Source: Leptofilum sp965223525 | GTDB taxonomy: Bacteria; Chloroflexota; Anaerolineae; Promineifilales; Promineifilaceae | Direction: 5' to 3' | Assembly: GCF_965223525.1 (NCBI RefSeq) | Contig: NZ_OZ245005.1 | Span: 372,001-436,000 of the forward strand | Length of the DNA stretch: 64,000 nt | Shown here: positions 7,717 through 17,200 of the stretch, in pieces | Layout: each line of letters opens with the position of its first letter | Position numbering within the stretch: position 1 is the first letter of the stretch | The notes under the pieces: generated by a model | The model's input: only the letters and a program-made list of their open reading frames with translations | The model's database searches: none | Told to the model about the DNA's origin: nothing | Position numbers and translations under genes: made by a program

Positions 7717-10392
7717 ATGAAAAGTGCATCCTATACTCTGCCCTTTAGCCAGATTTCAGCAGCCGATTTGCCGCTGGCCGGCGGCAAGGGAGCTAACCTG
7801 GGCGAAATGAGCCGCGCCAACTTCCCCGTGCCGCCCGGCTTTTGCATCATCACCCATGCTTTCCGCGAATTTGTAGCCGCCTGCCCGCAAATGCCGCACT
7901 TCCACGCCGCTTTGGCGGCAATTCCGCCAGACGATTTAGTGGCTACACGCAAAATTGGGAAGGAAATCCGCCAAGCACTGCATGAAACGCCCATTCCTGA
8001 TGCGATAGCAATGGCCGTTGCCCACACCCTCCATCAACTTGACTCCAACGCCGCCTACGCCGTCCGCTCCAGCGCCACTGCCGAAGATTTGCCCGACGCC
8101 TCCTTTGCCGGGCAGCAAGACACCTACTTGAACTTGCGCGGTGAGGGAGAAATTTTGGACGCCGTGCGCCGCTGCTGGGCCTCCCTCTTCACGGATCGCG
8201 CCATCCTGTACCGGCAGCAAAATGGCTTTGCCCATCAAGACGTTGCCCTCTCCGTTGTGGTGCAACAGATGGTGTTGCCAGACATCTCTGGCATTTTGTT
8301 CACCGCGGATCCGGTGAGCCAGCACCGCCACATTTGCTCCATTGATGCTAGCTACGGGCTGGGCGAGGCCCTGGTAGCCGGGCTGGTCTCTGCCGATTTG
8401 TACCGAGTAGACAGCCGCACCAACCAGCTCATCGAAACAAAAATTGGCGACAAAAAGTTGGCAATACGGCCGTTGCCCAAAGGCGGCACCACGCAAGAAA
8501 CCCTCAGCGACGACCAACGCCATGCCCAAGTCCTCAATGAAGCCCAAGCCATTGCCCTGGCCCAACTAGGCAAGCAGATCGAAGCCCACTACAATCAGCC
8601 GCAAGATATCGAATGGGCGATTGCTGAAGGGGAACTTTATCTGCTGCAAACCCGCCCCATTACCACCCTCTACCCCCAGCCCACCCCGCAGCCACAAGAC
8701 GACGCGCTCCACCTTTTCGTGAGCCTGAACCACGCCCAGGTGATGCTAGACCCCATCAAGCGGCTGGGGGTAGATTTTTGGCGGCTGATGTTCCCGACCC
8801 GCAAATTGGGCAGCCCCACTGGCCGCAGTCAAAGCCTGACCAGCGCAGGTGGGCGCATGTACATGGACGTCACCCCACTGCTCAGCCTGCGGCTAGGGCG
8901 CAAAGCCGTGCCGCTGTTTCTTACGATGGCCGACGAGCAGATTGCCGCTGGCATCCGGGAAACGATCCAGCGGCAATCATTTCGTCAGCGATTAGCCCAT
9001 CTGCGCCCCAAAACGCGGCTGCGAGACGTTTTAGCCTACCTCGGCCCCGTCCTCAAAACGACGCTCAGCTTCCTCTTCCGGCGCGATCCGGAAACGACGC
9101 GGCAGGAATTAACTGACCGAATGGACAGGCTGGTTGCCGCTAGCCAGCAGCGTATTTTGGCCCAACCAGCCGGGGCGGCTCGCCTACAGAAAATCGAAAG
9201 AGAGTTTGGTGACGCGTTTGTTCACTTATTGCCCGATTTCCCGGCATTGGTAGCAGGTGGCATTGTGTCGCAAAGATTGCTGGCCAAAGTGGTTGGTCGT
9301 CGCGCCAACCCGGATGATTTAACGGCCGTTGCTCGTGGACTCAGCAGCAATGTGACGACAGAAATGGACCTCGCTGTGGGCGATTTGGCAGATTTGGTAC
9401 GTCAATCGCCGCAGCTTGTGACCCACTTTCAGCAAAATCCACCCACGCAGGCATTGGCAACCGCCGCCAGCGTACCTGGCAGCAGCCCGTTTTTGGCAGG
9501 CTGGGCCGATTTTCTGGCGCGCTACGGCATGCGCGGACCATCCGAAATTGATATTTCGCGCCCGCGCTGGCGTGAAGACCCCACTTCGCTGCTACAATTT
9601 GTGGTGGGCAATTTGCACCACGCCGAGCCAGGCAGCCACCGCAGCCACCATGCCGAATTCACCGCCGCAGGCGAGGCAGCCGGTGAGCGACTCATCGCTG
9701 TCGCAGGCCAGGGCGTGCTGGGCTTTATCCGTCGCCCGCTGGTGCGCCGTCTGGTGAAAACGGTGCGCGGTTACACATCGGGGCGGGAGCATCCCAAATT
9801 TTTCCTTATCAAGCTGCTGGGCATGATAAAGTTGATTTTGCTGGAAGAGGCAGAGGCGTTAGTGGCAAACGGCCGTCTTCATCACCCCGAAGATATTTTC
9901 CACCTAGACCTCACCGAGCTGATCAATGTTGCAGCAAATCCAGAGGTAGATGTACGACCGCTTATCGTCCAGCGAAAGGCGGAATTTGCCCGCTTTCACA
10001 AACTCACGCCACCCCGCTTGCTTACCAGCGACGGCGAAATTGTGCAGGCAAAACTTAGCCGGGATGGACTGCCAGAGGGGGCTTTGGTGGGCAGCGCAGC
10101 TTCCAGCGGCACCATTGAAGGCGTTGCCAAAGTGGTGCTAGACCCCAACAAGGATGTGCTGGCCAAAGGGGAAATACTGGTGGCACCCTTCACCGATCCG
10201 GGCTGGACACCGCTATTTATCAATGCGGCCGCACTGGTGATGGAAATAGGTGGCCTCATGACGCACGGCTCAGTCGTCGCCCGCGAGTACGGCATCCCAG
10301 CCGTCGTGGGCGTTGCGGGGGCAACACAACAAATCAAAACGGGGCAGCAGATCCGCGTGCATGGGGATGCTGGATTTGTTGAGATTTTGTAA
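7717..10392 (+). CDS. PEP-synthase-like / rifampicin phosphotransferase-like enzyme
   Basis: 891 residues. An N-terminal ATP-grasp PPDK_N domain (about 5-320: GGKGANLGEM, YAVRSSATAEDLPDASFAGQ, ISGILFTADP, DIEWAIAEGELYLLQTRPI) is followed by a long central helical region. The C-terminal swivelling phosphohistidine domain has His850 (MTHGSVVAREYGIP AVVGV). The TIM-barrel pyruvate domain of true PEP synthase/PPDK is absent, and length and domain order match rifampicin phosphotransferase (ATP domain, drug/acceptor domain, His domain). The acceptor cannot be proven from sequence. A clear AGAGGAAA site precedes the ATG. Its upstream neighbour is a TetR regulator, consistent with inducible detoxification. 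Confidence 0.85.
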   Translation: MKSASYTLPFSQISAADLPLAGGKGANLGEMSRANFPVPPGFCIITHAFREFVAACPQMPHFHAALAAIPPDDLVATRKIGKEIRQALHETPIPDAIAMAVAHTLHQLDSNAAYAVRSSATAEDLPDASFAGQQDTYLNLRGEGEILDAVRRCWASLFTDRAILYRQQNGFAHQDVALSVVVQQMVLPDISGILFTADPVSQHRHICSIDASYGLGEALVAGLVSADLYRVDSRTNQLIETKIGDKKLAIRPLPKGGTTQETLSDDQRHAQVLNEAQAIALAQLGKQIEAHYNQPQDIEWAIAEGELYLLQTRPITTLYPQPTPQPQDDALHLFVSLNHAQVMLDPIKRLGVDFWRLMFPTRKLGSPTGRSQSLTSAGGRMYMDVTPLLSLRLGRKAVPLFLTMADEQIAAGIRETIQRQSFRQRLAHLRPKTRLRDVLAYLGPVLKTTLSFLFRRDPETTRQELTDRMDRLVAASQQRILAQPAGAARLQKIEREFGDAFVHLLPDFPALVAGGIVSQRLLAKVVGRRANPDDLTAVARGLSSNVTTEMDLAVGDLADLVRQSPQLVTHFQQNPPTQALATAASVPGSSPFLAGWADFLARYGMRGPSEIDISRPRWREDPTSLLQFVVGNLHHAEPGSHRSHHAEFTAAGEAAGERLIAVAGQGVLGFIRRPLVRRLVKTVRGYTSGREHPKFFLIKLLGMIKLILLEEAEALVANGRLHHPEDIFHLDLTELINVAANPEVDVRPLIVQRKAEFARFHKLTPPRLLTSDGEIVQAKLSRDGLPEGALVGSAASSGTIEGVAKVVLDPNKDVLAKGEILVAPFTDPGWTPLFINAAALVMEIGGLMTHGSVVAREYGIPAVVGVAGATQQIKTGQQIRVHGDAGFVEIL

Positions 10393-10398
10393 GCTGAA

Positions 10399-11142
10399 CT
10401 ATGACCACGCGGTGATCGGCCGCTCTTCCTTGACGCCATCCACAAAAATGTCTACCTTCTCGTTGTAAAAGCAAAGCAAGCCTTTTATTTTTGGCGCTTC
10501 GGCAATGGGGTCTGGATACCCCCATACAAGGTCTTTGTAAACATTTTCCCCAATTTTTATTGACCAGTAAGAGGCGACGCCTTTGTAAGGGCAAACGGTT
10601 TGGCTGTTGGTTGCCTCTAGCAAAGCCATGTTCACATCTTCGGCGGGCAAGTAATAGCGCGTGGGCAAATTGGTCTCAAAGAGTAAGTACGGCCGTTCTG
10701 ACTCGGCCACCGTCACCCCATCTACCTCCACCCGAATGTGGCGCGTGCTGGGCACAGTATCTACACGATGATAGGGATCACGCGGATGCACAAAGACCTC
10801 TTCATTCTCCTCGAACCATTTATCCATTTTGTTCCAGCGAAAGGCAACGTACCCTTCAATGCCGTTCAACCCTTCTGGAGCTTGGCTGTAGCTCCAGGCG
10901 GCATTGTTTACTTGGTGATTGTCCACTTTTACATGCCAACTCATGCGCCCTTTGCCGCTCCGCCCAGTATCTACCAAAAACTCTTGGCGCACATCTTCTT
11001 CGGGGAAATAATAATGCAGGCGCGGGCCACCTCCTTCCCACACCAGCAACGCTCTGCGGCTGTCGGCCACAAATTCGCCATTCAACTCTGCCCGAATCCA
11101 CCGTGGGGTGGGTTCCCAATGGTATCCATTTTGTGATTTCAT
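10399..11142 (-). CDS. DUF427 protein with two tandem domains
   Basis: 247 residues made of two DUF427 (NTP_transf_9 clan name) repeats. The first is about residues 10-100 (FVADSRRALLVWEG, LHYYFPEEDV, SWHVKV, AAWSYSQAPEGLNGIEGYVAF); the second is about 130-240 (TVAESERPYLLFETNLPTRYYLPAEDV, TVCPYKGVASYWSI, LVWGYPDPIAEAPKIKGLLCFY). The YYxP-E-D-V and C-P-Y-K-G motifs are intact in the second copy. Function of the family is unknown despite the name. A good ribosome-binding site (GGAGGTGA) precedes the ATG. It converges on the PEP-utilizing enzyme with six bases between stops. Confidence 0.93.
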   Translation of the reverse strand: MKSQNGYHWEPTPRWIRAELNGEFVADSRRALLVWEGGGPRLHYYFPEEDVRQEFLVDTGRSGKGRMSWHVKVDNHQVNNAAWSYSQAPEGLNGIEGYVAFRWNKMDKWFEENEEVFVHPRDPYHRVDTVPSTRHIRVEVDGVTVAESERPYLLFETNLPTRYYLPAEDVNMALLEATNSQTVCPYKGVASYWSIKIGENVYKDLVWGYPDPIAEAPKIKGLLCFYNEKVDIFVDGVKEERPITAWS

Positions 11143-11383
11143 CGTTCACCTCCACCTTTTCAGATGCAATTTGGAGATGTTTCTTACGTGTAGTGGGAAA
11201 AAGCAAAACGGGGCAGCACATCCTGTGTAAGGGAGTGTCGGGTTTGTTGGGATATTGTAGACAGGCCAATTTTTAGCAATCTTTCCTATTCTGCACAAAA
11301 CCCCTAGCAATTGTCGCGCCAAAAATTTATACTCAATTTATGAAATAGTTTTTTACGGCCGTTATGAAAAGCAATCCGTTTGT

Positions 11384-11400
11384 TATTCATACGATGAATA
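11384..11400. promoter_or_regulatory. 17-bp palindrome abutting a start codon (candidate operator)
   Basis: TATTCAT-ACG-ATGAATA, a perfect 7-3-7 inverted repeat ending one base before the ATG of the TPR histidine kinase. Its spacing resembles the 6-3-6 operator in front of the TetR gene, but no regulator is evident. A -10-like TATACT lies at 11328-11333 without a good -35. Confidence 0.45.
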
Positions 11401-11401
11401 C

Positions 11402-13267
11402 ATGACCCAAACGCTAGAAACGCTTCAGGTTCACGCAGAAAACGCTGAAACGCCCCAGCAAGCAATCAATGCTTTGCTGAATTTGGCCGATCACCTTAGC
11501 ACTTACGATTTTCAGCAAGCCATTTCCTCTCTAAAAGAAGCACAAAAAATCATAGAAACCAATGCTCTTGACCCCAAACAACTTATACACATTTTTAGCC
11601 AAATTGGCAGTTTACTAAATGATTTGCGCGATAATGATTCAGCCATTCACTATCTGAAAAAAGCAATTACATTAGCAGAAACCCATCAAGAAAACCTGCA
11701 CAAAGCCAACGCCCTAAGGCTGATGGGCTTTGTGCAAATGGAATTGGGCAACCTAACTGAGGCTTTATCCCACTACCTGCACGCTCTGGAGCTAAGCCGC
11801 GCTGAGTGTCACCTCCATGCTGAAGTAAACGCACTCGGCGGCATTGGTCTCGTCTATGGTGAGATGGGCAACAGTGAGCAAGCTCTGTTGCATCTAAACC
11901 AAGTGCTGGAACTAAAAGAAGCGAACAATTTGGACGACATTGACAAAGCCCTAAACAACTGTGCCATAGAGCACATTAAGATAGGAGATTTTGACAAGGC
12001 TCTCGAATACGGTTTGCGAGCTTTGGAAATTACAAAGGCTAAAAATGATCAATTTAGCGCTGTGTTTTCCAGAAATCGCATCGGCGAAGCCTACATGGGC
12101 TTAGGTGAACTTGAGCAAGCAGACATTTACTTGCAGCAAAATTTAGATTTTCTACAGACAGAGAGCCTAAAACCACGTCGCCTGCATCCCCTACGCCACA
12201 TGGGAACGCTACGCATTCTACAGAAGCAATACCATGCGGCAATTCAATACCTGGAAGAAGCGTTAGAAATTGCCAAAACGTCAGAAGGTAAACAGTTCAT
12301 TTACGAAGTTTATGAAAAACTGGCAGAAGCTCACAAAGGAGCAGGTAATTTTGAACAGGCTCTGCATTACTTTGAGCAGTTTCACACGCTCAAAGAAATT
12401 GTGTTCGATGAACGATCTAAAAAAGCAAGGCATGATCTGGAAGTAGCCTACCGCACAGAAGCAGCACAGCGTGAGGCTGAATTATTGCAGCAAAAAGCAA
12501 AAGAATTGGAGCATGAAATACAAGAGCGAAAGCGAGCAGAAGAGAAAGCTTCCCAAGCTAGCCAGGCTAAAAGCAGATTCCTGGCAACGATGAGCCACGA
12601 GCTGCGAACCCCGCTTAACTCCATTATTGGATTTGCTGAATTGATCGAGCTAGAGCTGACAGAGCAGCAAAATATGACATTGGTAGAAGATGTTCAGCGC
12701 ATTCACAAAAATGGACTGCACCTGCTTAATCTAGTCAATGATGTATTGGACATGGCCAAGGTTGAAACTGGCAAGCTGGTTATTTACCCGGAGCTTGCGT
12801 CTCCCTGGCTCATCGTTCACGAGGTAACACAGTCAGTTGCATATTCAGCCAAAAGTGGTGTCGAATTTATTGTCAAAGCTGATCCAGAACTGTCCCATTT
12901 TATGATTGACACATTACGCATCAAGCAAGTTTTGCTCAATTTACTTAGCAATGCGTTCAAGTTTACGGACGAGGGTTGGGTGAAGTTGTCTGCTGAAGCA
13001 ACGGCCGTTTCCATCCAGTTCATTGTCGAAGATAGCGGCATTGGCATCCCCGCCGATCAAACGTCTGCCTTGTTTGAAACCTTTGCCCAAGTGGATACGC
13101 CTAAAAATCGAACATTGCGTGGAACTGGTCTCGGGTTGCCCATCTCGCGCGACCTAGTTCGTTTGCATGGCGGCTCAATCAGTGTAGAAAGTGTCGTGGG
13201 GCAAGGCTCAAAGTTTGTGGTCACGCTACCGCGCAATCTGCCGGGAACAGATACGCTTGATGAGTAA
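11402..13267 (+). CDS. cytoplasmic TPR-coupled histidine kinase
   Basis: 621 residues with no membrane segments. Residues about 1-330 are eight or so TPR units (ALRLMGFVQMELGNLTEALSHYLHAL and similar). A coiled coil (about 340-385, rich in E/K/R/A) leads to HisKA with His399 (ATMSHELRTPLNSIIGF), then HATPase_c with LLNLLSNAFKFT, EDSGIGIP and GTGLGLPISRDLV. The TPR part most likely senses through protein-protein contact. No Shine-Dalgarno is visible before the ATG. The last codons overlap the following response-regulator start by eight bases, so the two are a coupled pair. Confidence 0.93.
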   Translation: MTQTLETLQVHAENAETPQQAINALLNLADHLSTYDFQQAISSLKEAQKIIETNALDPKQLIHIFSQIGSLLNDLRDNDSAIHYLKKAITLAETHQENLHKANALRLMGFVQMELGNLTEALSHYLHALELSRAECHLHAEVNALGGIGLVYGEMGNSEQALLHLNQVLELKEANNLDDIDKALNNCAIEHIKIGDFDKALEYGLRALEITKAKNDQFSAVFSRNRIGEAYMGLGELEQADIYLQQNLDFLQTESLKPRRLHPLRHMGTLRILQKQYHAAIQYLEEALEIAKTSEGKQFIYEVYEKLAEAHKGAGNFEQALHYFEQFHTLKEIVFDERSKKARHDLEVAYRTEAAQREAELLQQKAKELEHEIQERKRAEEKASQASQAKSRFLATMSHELRTPLNSIIGFAELIELELTEQQNMTLVEDVQRIHKNGLHLLNLVNDVLDMAKVETGKLVIYPELASPWLIVHEVTQSVAYSAKSGVEFIVKADPELSHFMIDTLRIKQVLLNLLSNAFKFTDEGWVKLSAEATAVSIQFIVEDSGIGIPADQTSALFETFAQVDTPKNRTLRGTGLGLPISRDLVRLHGGSISVESVVGQGSKFVVTLPRNLPGTDTLDE

Positions 13268-13637
13268 ACACCAAATCTTGTATATCGAAGACAACGATGA
13301 CAACTTCCGATTGGTTGAGCGTATTTTAAAACGTTTAGGATTGGAACTAGATCGGGCAACAACGGCCGCTTCTGGTATACAAATGGCTCAAACGAATCAG
13401 TATGCGCTCGTCCTGACCGATATTTTGCTGCCAGATAACAGCATTGACGAAGTACATTACCATCTTCTCTACCCATTGCGACAGCAAATTGGCCCCAATG
13501 TGCCGTTGGTGGCGGTTACCGCCCATGCCTTCCACTTTGATGAAGCATTTTTACTTGCCCACGGCTGTGACTATTTTGTGGCAAAACCACTTCACGTTCT
13601 TGAGTTTCAAACGCTGATCACGCAGTTGCTGGCATAG
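13260..13637 (+). CDS. single-domain response regulator
   Basis: 125 residues, a lone receiver domain. The acidic pair is in LYIEDNDDN, the phospho-acceptor is Asp54 (LVLTDILLPDN), the conserved Ala is in AVTAHAF and the Lys is in FVAKPLHV. The start ATG lies inside the end of the TPR kinase gene, which fixes it and makes the kinase its obvious donor. With no output domain it probably acts by protein contact, like CheY or DivK-type regulators. The Asp-Asn-Asp-Asp run fits the latter subgroup. Confidence 0.93.
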   Translation: MSKHQILYIEDNDDNFRLVERILKRLGLELDRATTAASGIQMAQTNQYALVLTDILLPDNSIDEVHYHLLYPLRQQIGPNVPLVAVTAHAFHFDEAFLLAHGCDYFVAKPLHVLEFQTLITQLLA

Positions 13638-13660
13638 CTGGCTACTTTAGCCAAATAAAA

Positions 13661-13696
13661 GCAAAACGGCCGCTTCCGGTGGAAACGGCCGTTTGC
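13661..13696. terminator. bidirectional hairpin built from two iterated-octamer copies
   Basis: GCAAAACGGCCGCTTCC and GGAAACGGCCGTTTGC pair around a three-base loop. The stem lies between the convergent response regulator and mscL genes. On the minus strand it is followed by a T-rich run (TTTTATTT), so it should terminate mscL; the plus-strand side lacks a T run. Confidence 0.6.
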
Positions 13697-13722
13697 CTGT
13701 ATGGGGGTATTAGCTGCTAAAT

Positions 13723-14091
13723 TTAGTTCTGCTTTTTCAACAAATCACGGATTTCTGTTAGCAAATCCTCTGCCGATGGGCCTGCTGGCGGCGCAGGCGG
13801 CTCTTCCTTCTTCATATTGTTCGCCTGACGAACAATTAAGAAAATGACAAAGGCAATAATTAGGAAATTGATGATGGCTTGAATGAAGTTGCCGTAGGTG
13901 ATGCTCGCATCCCCCACTTCAATCGCCAAAGTCGTAAAATCTGTGCCGCCTAAAATTGCGCCAATGAGCGGCATGATGATGTCGTTTACCAACGACGTTA
14001 CAATTGCCCCAAACGCACCGCCGATAATGACTGCTACGGCCAAATCCAGTACATTGCCTTTGGCAACAAATTCCCGAAACTCTTTAATCAT
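13723..14091 (-). CDS. mscL: large-conductance mechanosensitive channel MscL
   Basis: 122 residues. Typical MscL opening (MIKEFREFVAKGNVLDLAVAVIIGGAFGAIV) with the amphipathic N-helix and pore helix TM1 (Gly-rich, AVIIGGAFG). TM2 is near 68-90 (FIQAIINFLIIAFVIFLIV) and the cytoplasmic C-terminal helix bundle ends in EIRDLLKKQN. It releases solutes on hypo-osmotic shock by opening under membrane tension. GGAGG lies seven bases before the ATG. The family length (about 120-140) matches, so the gene is complete. Confidence 0.97.
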   Translation of the reverse strand: MIKEFREFVAKGNVLDLAVAVIIGGAFGAIVTSLVNDIIMPLIGAILGGTDFTTLAIEVGDASITYGNFIQAIINFLIIAFVIFLIVRQANNMKKEEPPAPPAGPSAEDLLTEIRDLLKKQN

Positions 14092-14219
14092 GTTACTTTT
14101 TCCTCCACTTACTCAATAAAATTTATGCGCTTATCGCTGCATCCGGTCGTTAGAACCCCCTTGCCTTACATAAGTCACAAATTTTACAGTTCTTTTATGA
14201 ATTTGACAGAAAGAATCTC

Positions 14220-17200
14220 CTAACCCAACGTAGCAGACTTTACTGCCTCGAACCAGCCACCACCCCAAGGGTCTTTTCGCCAAAATCCAGTTAAACGGTA
14301 CGGTAGCCATAATTTAGGCTTGCTTTTGGCAACGGCCGTTTCCGCCAACCGCACTATCTCAAAACTGTCACCATCACCAAAATAGAAACCCCGTCCGCCC
14401 GTCCAGCCCGGCAACCGCACCCCAGCGATAGTTGTTTTTTGGTTCTTCAACCTGGGCAGCAGGCGCAGCGGCACATCGTCACTAGTTTGCTCTTGCACCA
14501 CCGCCAACGGATTAGCTGAAACGGGCCAGCCCAGAACGGCAGTTTCCCACGCTAACTGCTCCGCCACACTTTCTGCCTCAGCCTGGGGCTGCAATCCCAA
14601 ATCGAAGCCAAGCTGGTGGGCACTACCCGCTCGCGCCACATCGGTAGCCTCTGCCAACAGGGCTGCGCGGCTCTGGCCCAGCCCCGTGAGTGCGCCACAC
14701 TGAATCAGGTGCGTCACTTCCCTTTTTTGTAAATCTACCCGACTCAGCAAATCACGCAGGCTGGTAAACGGCCGTTCCACCCTTTCTTGCACAATTGCCC
14801 GCACCGCCGCCCGCCGCAAATCCCGCACCTGCCCCAATCCCATCCATAAAATGGGGGATTGGAGATTAGAGATTGGAGATTTTTGCGGCTCAATCTCCAA
14901 TCTCCAGTCTCTAATCTCCCCCGCCGTCAGCGTAAACTTCCGCCCGCTAAAATTTATGTGCGGCGGACGCACCCCAATGCCGAGCCGCTGGGCTTCGGCA
15001 ATGTAGATGGCTGGGTGATGAAAACCGCCGTAGTCACGCAGCCGCGCACACAAAAATTGGGCAGGATAATGTGCCTTCAGGTACGCCGAACGATAGCTGA
15101 CATCTGCGTAGGCAGTGGCGTGTCCCTGGTTGAAGCCATAGCCTGCAAAAGCCATCACCTGCTCCCACAACGTTTCTGCCTGTGCCTCAGTAAAATCGCT
15201 TTTGGCTTGGCAACCACCCACAAACCGCTGCTTCATTGCCGCCATTTCCGCTGCTTTGAATTTGCTCATCCCGCGCCGCAAATGGTCAGCTTTGGCCCAA
15301 CTCAAGTGGGCAATCTCGGTGGCTACACGCAAAATCTGCTCTTGGAACAGCAAAACGCCCTGGGTGCTGTTTAAAATCGGCTCTAATGCCGGGTGCAAAT
15401 AGCGCACCTGCTCCTCACCTCGGTAGCGGCGGACGAAGGCCTGCGCCATGCCGCCAGTGGCCGGGCCGGGCTTGAAGAAGGCATTGGCCACCGCCAAATC
15501 GCGCAAATTGGTAGCTTTTAGCTGCCGCAGGGTGCGCCGCGCCCCGGAACTTTCACATTGAAAGACGCCGATAGTGTCGCCCTTTTGCAGGTGAACGGCC
15601 GTTTCCTCATCGTCCAGCGGTATTTGCAGCAAATCAAAATCGGGGTCAAGCGTGGTGCGAATGGCTGCGGCCGTATCTGCCAGCACCGTCAGCGCCCGAA
15701 TGCCCAGCAAATCAATCTTGGGCAGCCCAATTTTCTCCACGTCCCGATGGTCATACTGCGTCGTCAGGAACCCTTTAGGCGCAAGCTGCACCGGTACAAA
15801 ATCGGTCATTGGCCCCGGCGAAATTACAATGCCGCCTGGATGAATGCTCATGTGGTGCGGCTGGCCAATAATCTCGAACGCAGTTGCCAAAATGTTCTGT
15901 TGGGCCACATCTTTCACTTGAGCCAGCAAATCTTCCAACGCTTTTTTGCTGCGGCGGCGCGGATCGGGATGCCAGCCACGCGGCAGTAGCGCCGTTAGCG
16001 CTTTGATTTCTGGCTCGGCCAAACCGTGTACTTTAGCCGTCTCGCGCACGGCCGATTTGGGCTGCATGGTGCTAATGGTGGCCACCAGAGCCACCCGGTC
16101 TTCACCATATTTTTGGCGCACATAATTCAGCACCTCGTCGCGGCGGCGGCTACAAAAATCGAGGTCAATATCGGGCAGATTGGCGCGGGCAGGGTTGAGA
16201 AACCGCTCGAACAGTAGCTCGTTGCCAATGGGATCCACGTTGGTGATGCCCAGGCAGTAGGCTACCAGCGAGTTGGCCACGCTGCCGCGCGTGTTCACCG
16301 GCACGGCCGTTTCGCGGGCAAAGCGGGTAATGTCGGCCACCAGCAAAAAGAGTGGTGCAAAACCCTGCCGGTTGATCAAATCCAGCTCTTGGGTTAAACG
16401 TTCAGTAATCGCTTTTTTGGGGGAACGGCCGTATTTTTGCTGCAGGCCCACTTGGGCAGCCTCAGCCAGCACGGCCTCCACCGTTTGCTCCGCAGGCAAC
16501 GCTAATTTTGGCCAGATGGGACTGCCGTCCGGCAACGCAGGTTCGCACTGTTCCACAATCGTGCCTACCGTGGGCACGGCCTCTGGCAGCTCGGCAAATC
16601 GCTCCGCTACCGTTTCATGAGGCAGCCAGTGCAGTTCTGCATCGGGCGCACCGCCGCCGGGCAGCGTCTCTGCAGGCACCTCGTTCATGTGGCAGTTCTG
16701 ATCAATGGCTGCTAGCAGGCGCAGGCGGGTGGCTTCGGCTGGTTCCAGGCAAAAAACAGGCTGGAGCGCCACCGCCTGCAAGCCAAATCGTGCCGCCACG
16801 CCAATGCTCGCTTGTGCCAGGGTAATGTCGTCAGGTCGTTGCAGGGTCACGCCCAGGTAAGCATCTTCCTCAAACAGTCCCACCAGTCGGGATGCGTGCC
16901 GCGCTGCCTGCTTGTGCTGTTTGGCAGCAACTAATCTTGCCAGCCAGCCGGTTTTACCACTGTCTATGGCAATGAGATTTTGGGTAAACGGCCGTAGCGC
17001 CTCCCAAGCCAATCCATTTTTCAACAAATATTCCCGCTGTGTGCTGCCCTGCACCAACGAGGAGAGGCCGCACAGCGAACGGTAGCCCGCTGCCCCTTTG
17101 GCCAGTAGCACCAGTTCGCCCCAGCCCAACCCCGGCAAATTCACCGCTTCTGGCAGCGTAACCCGTAGGGTTAGTCCCACAATCGGCTGGATGTTGGCGG

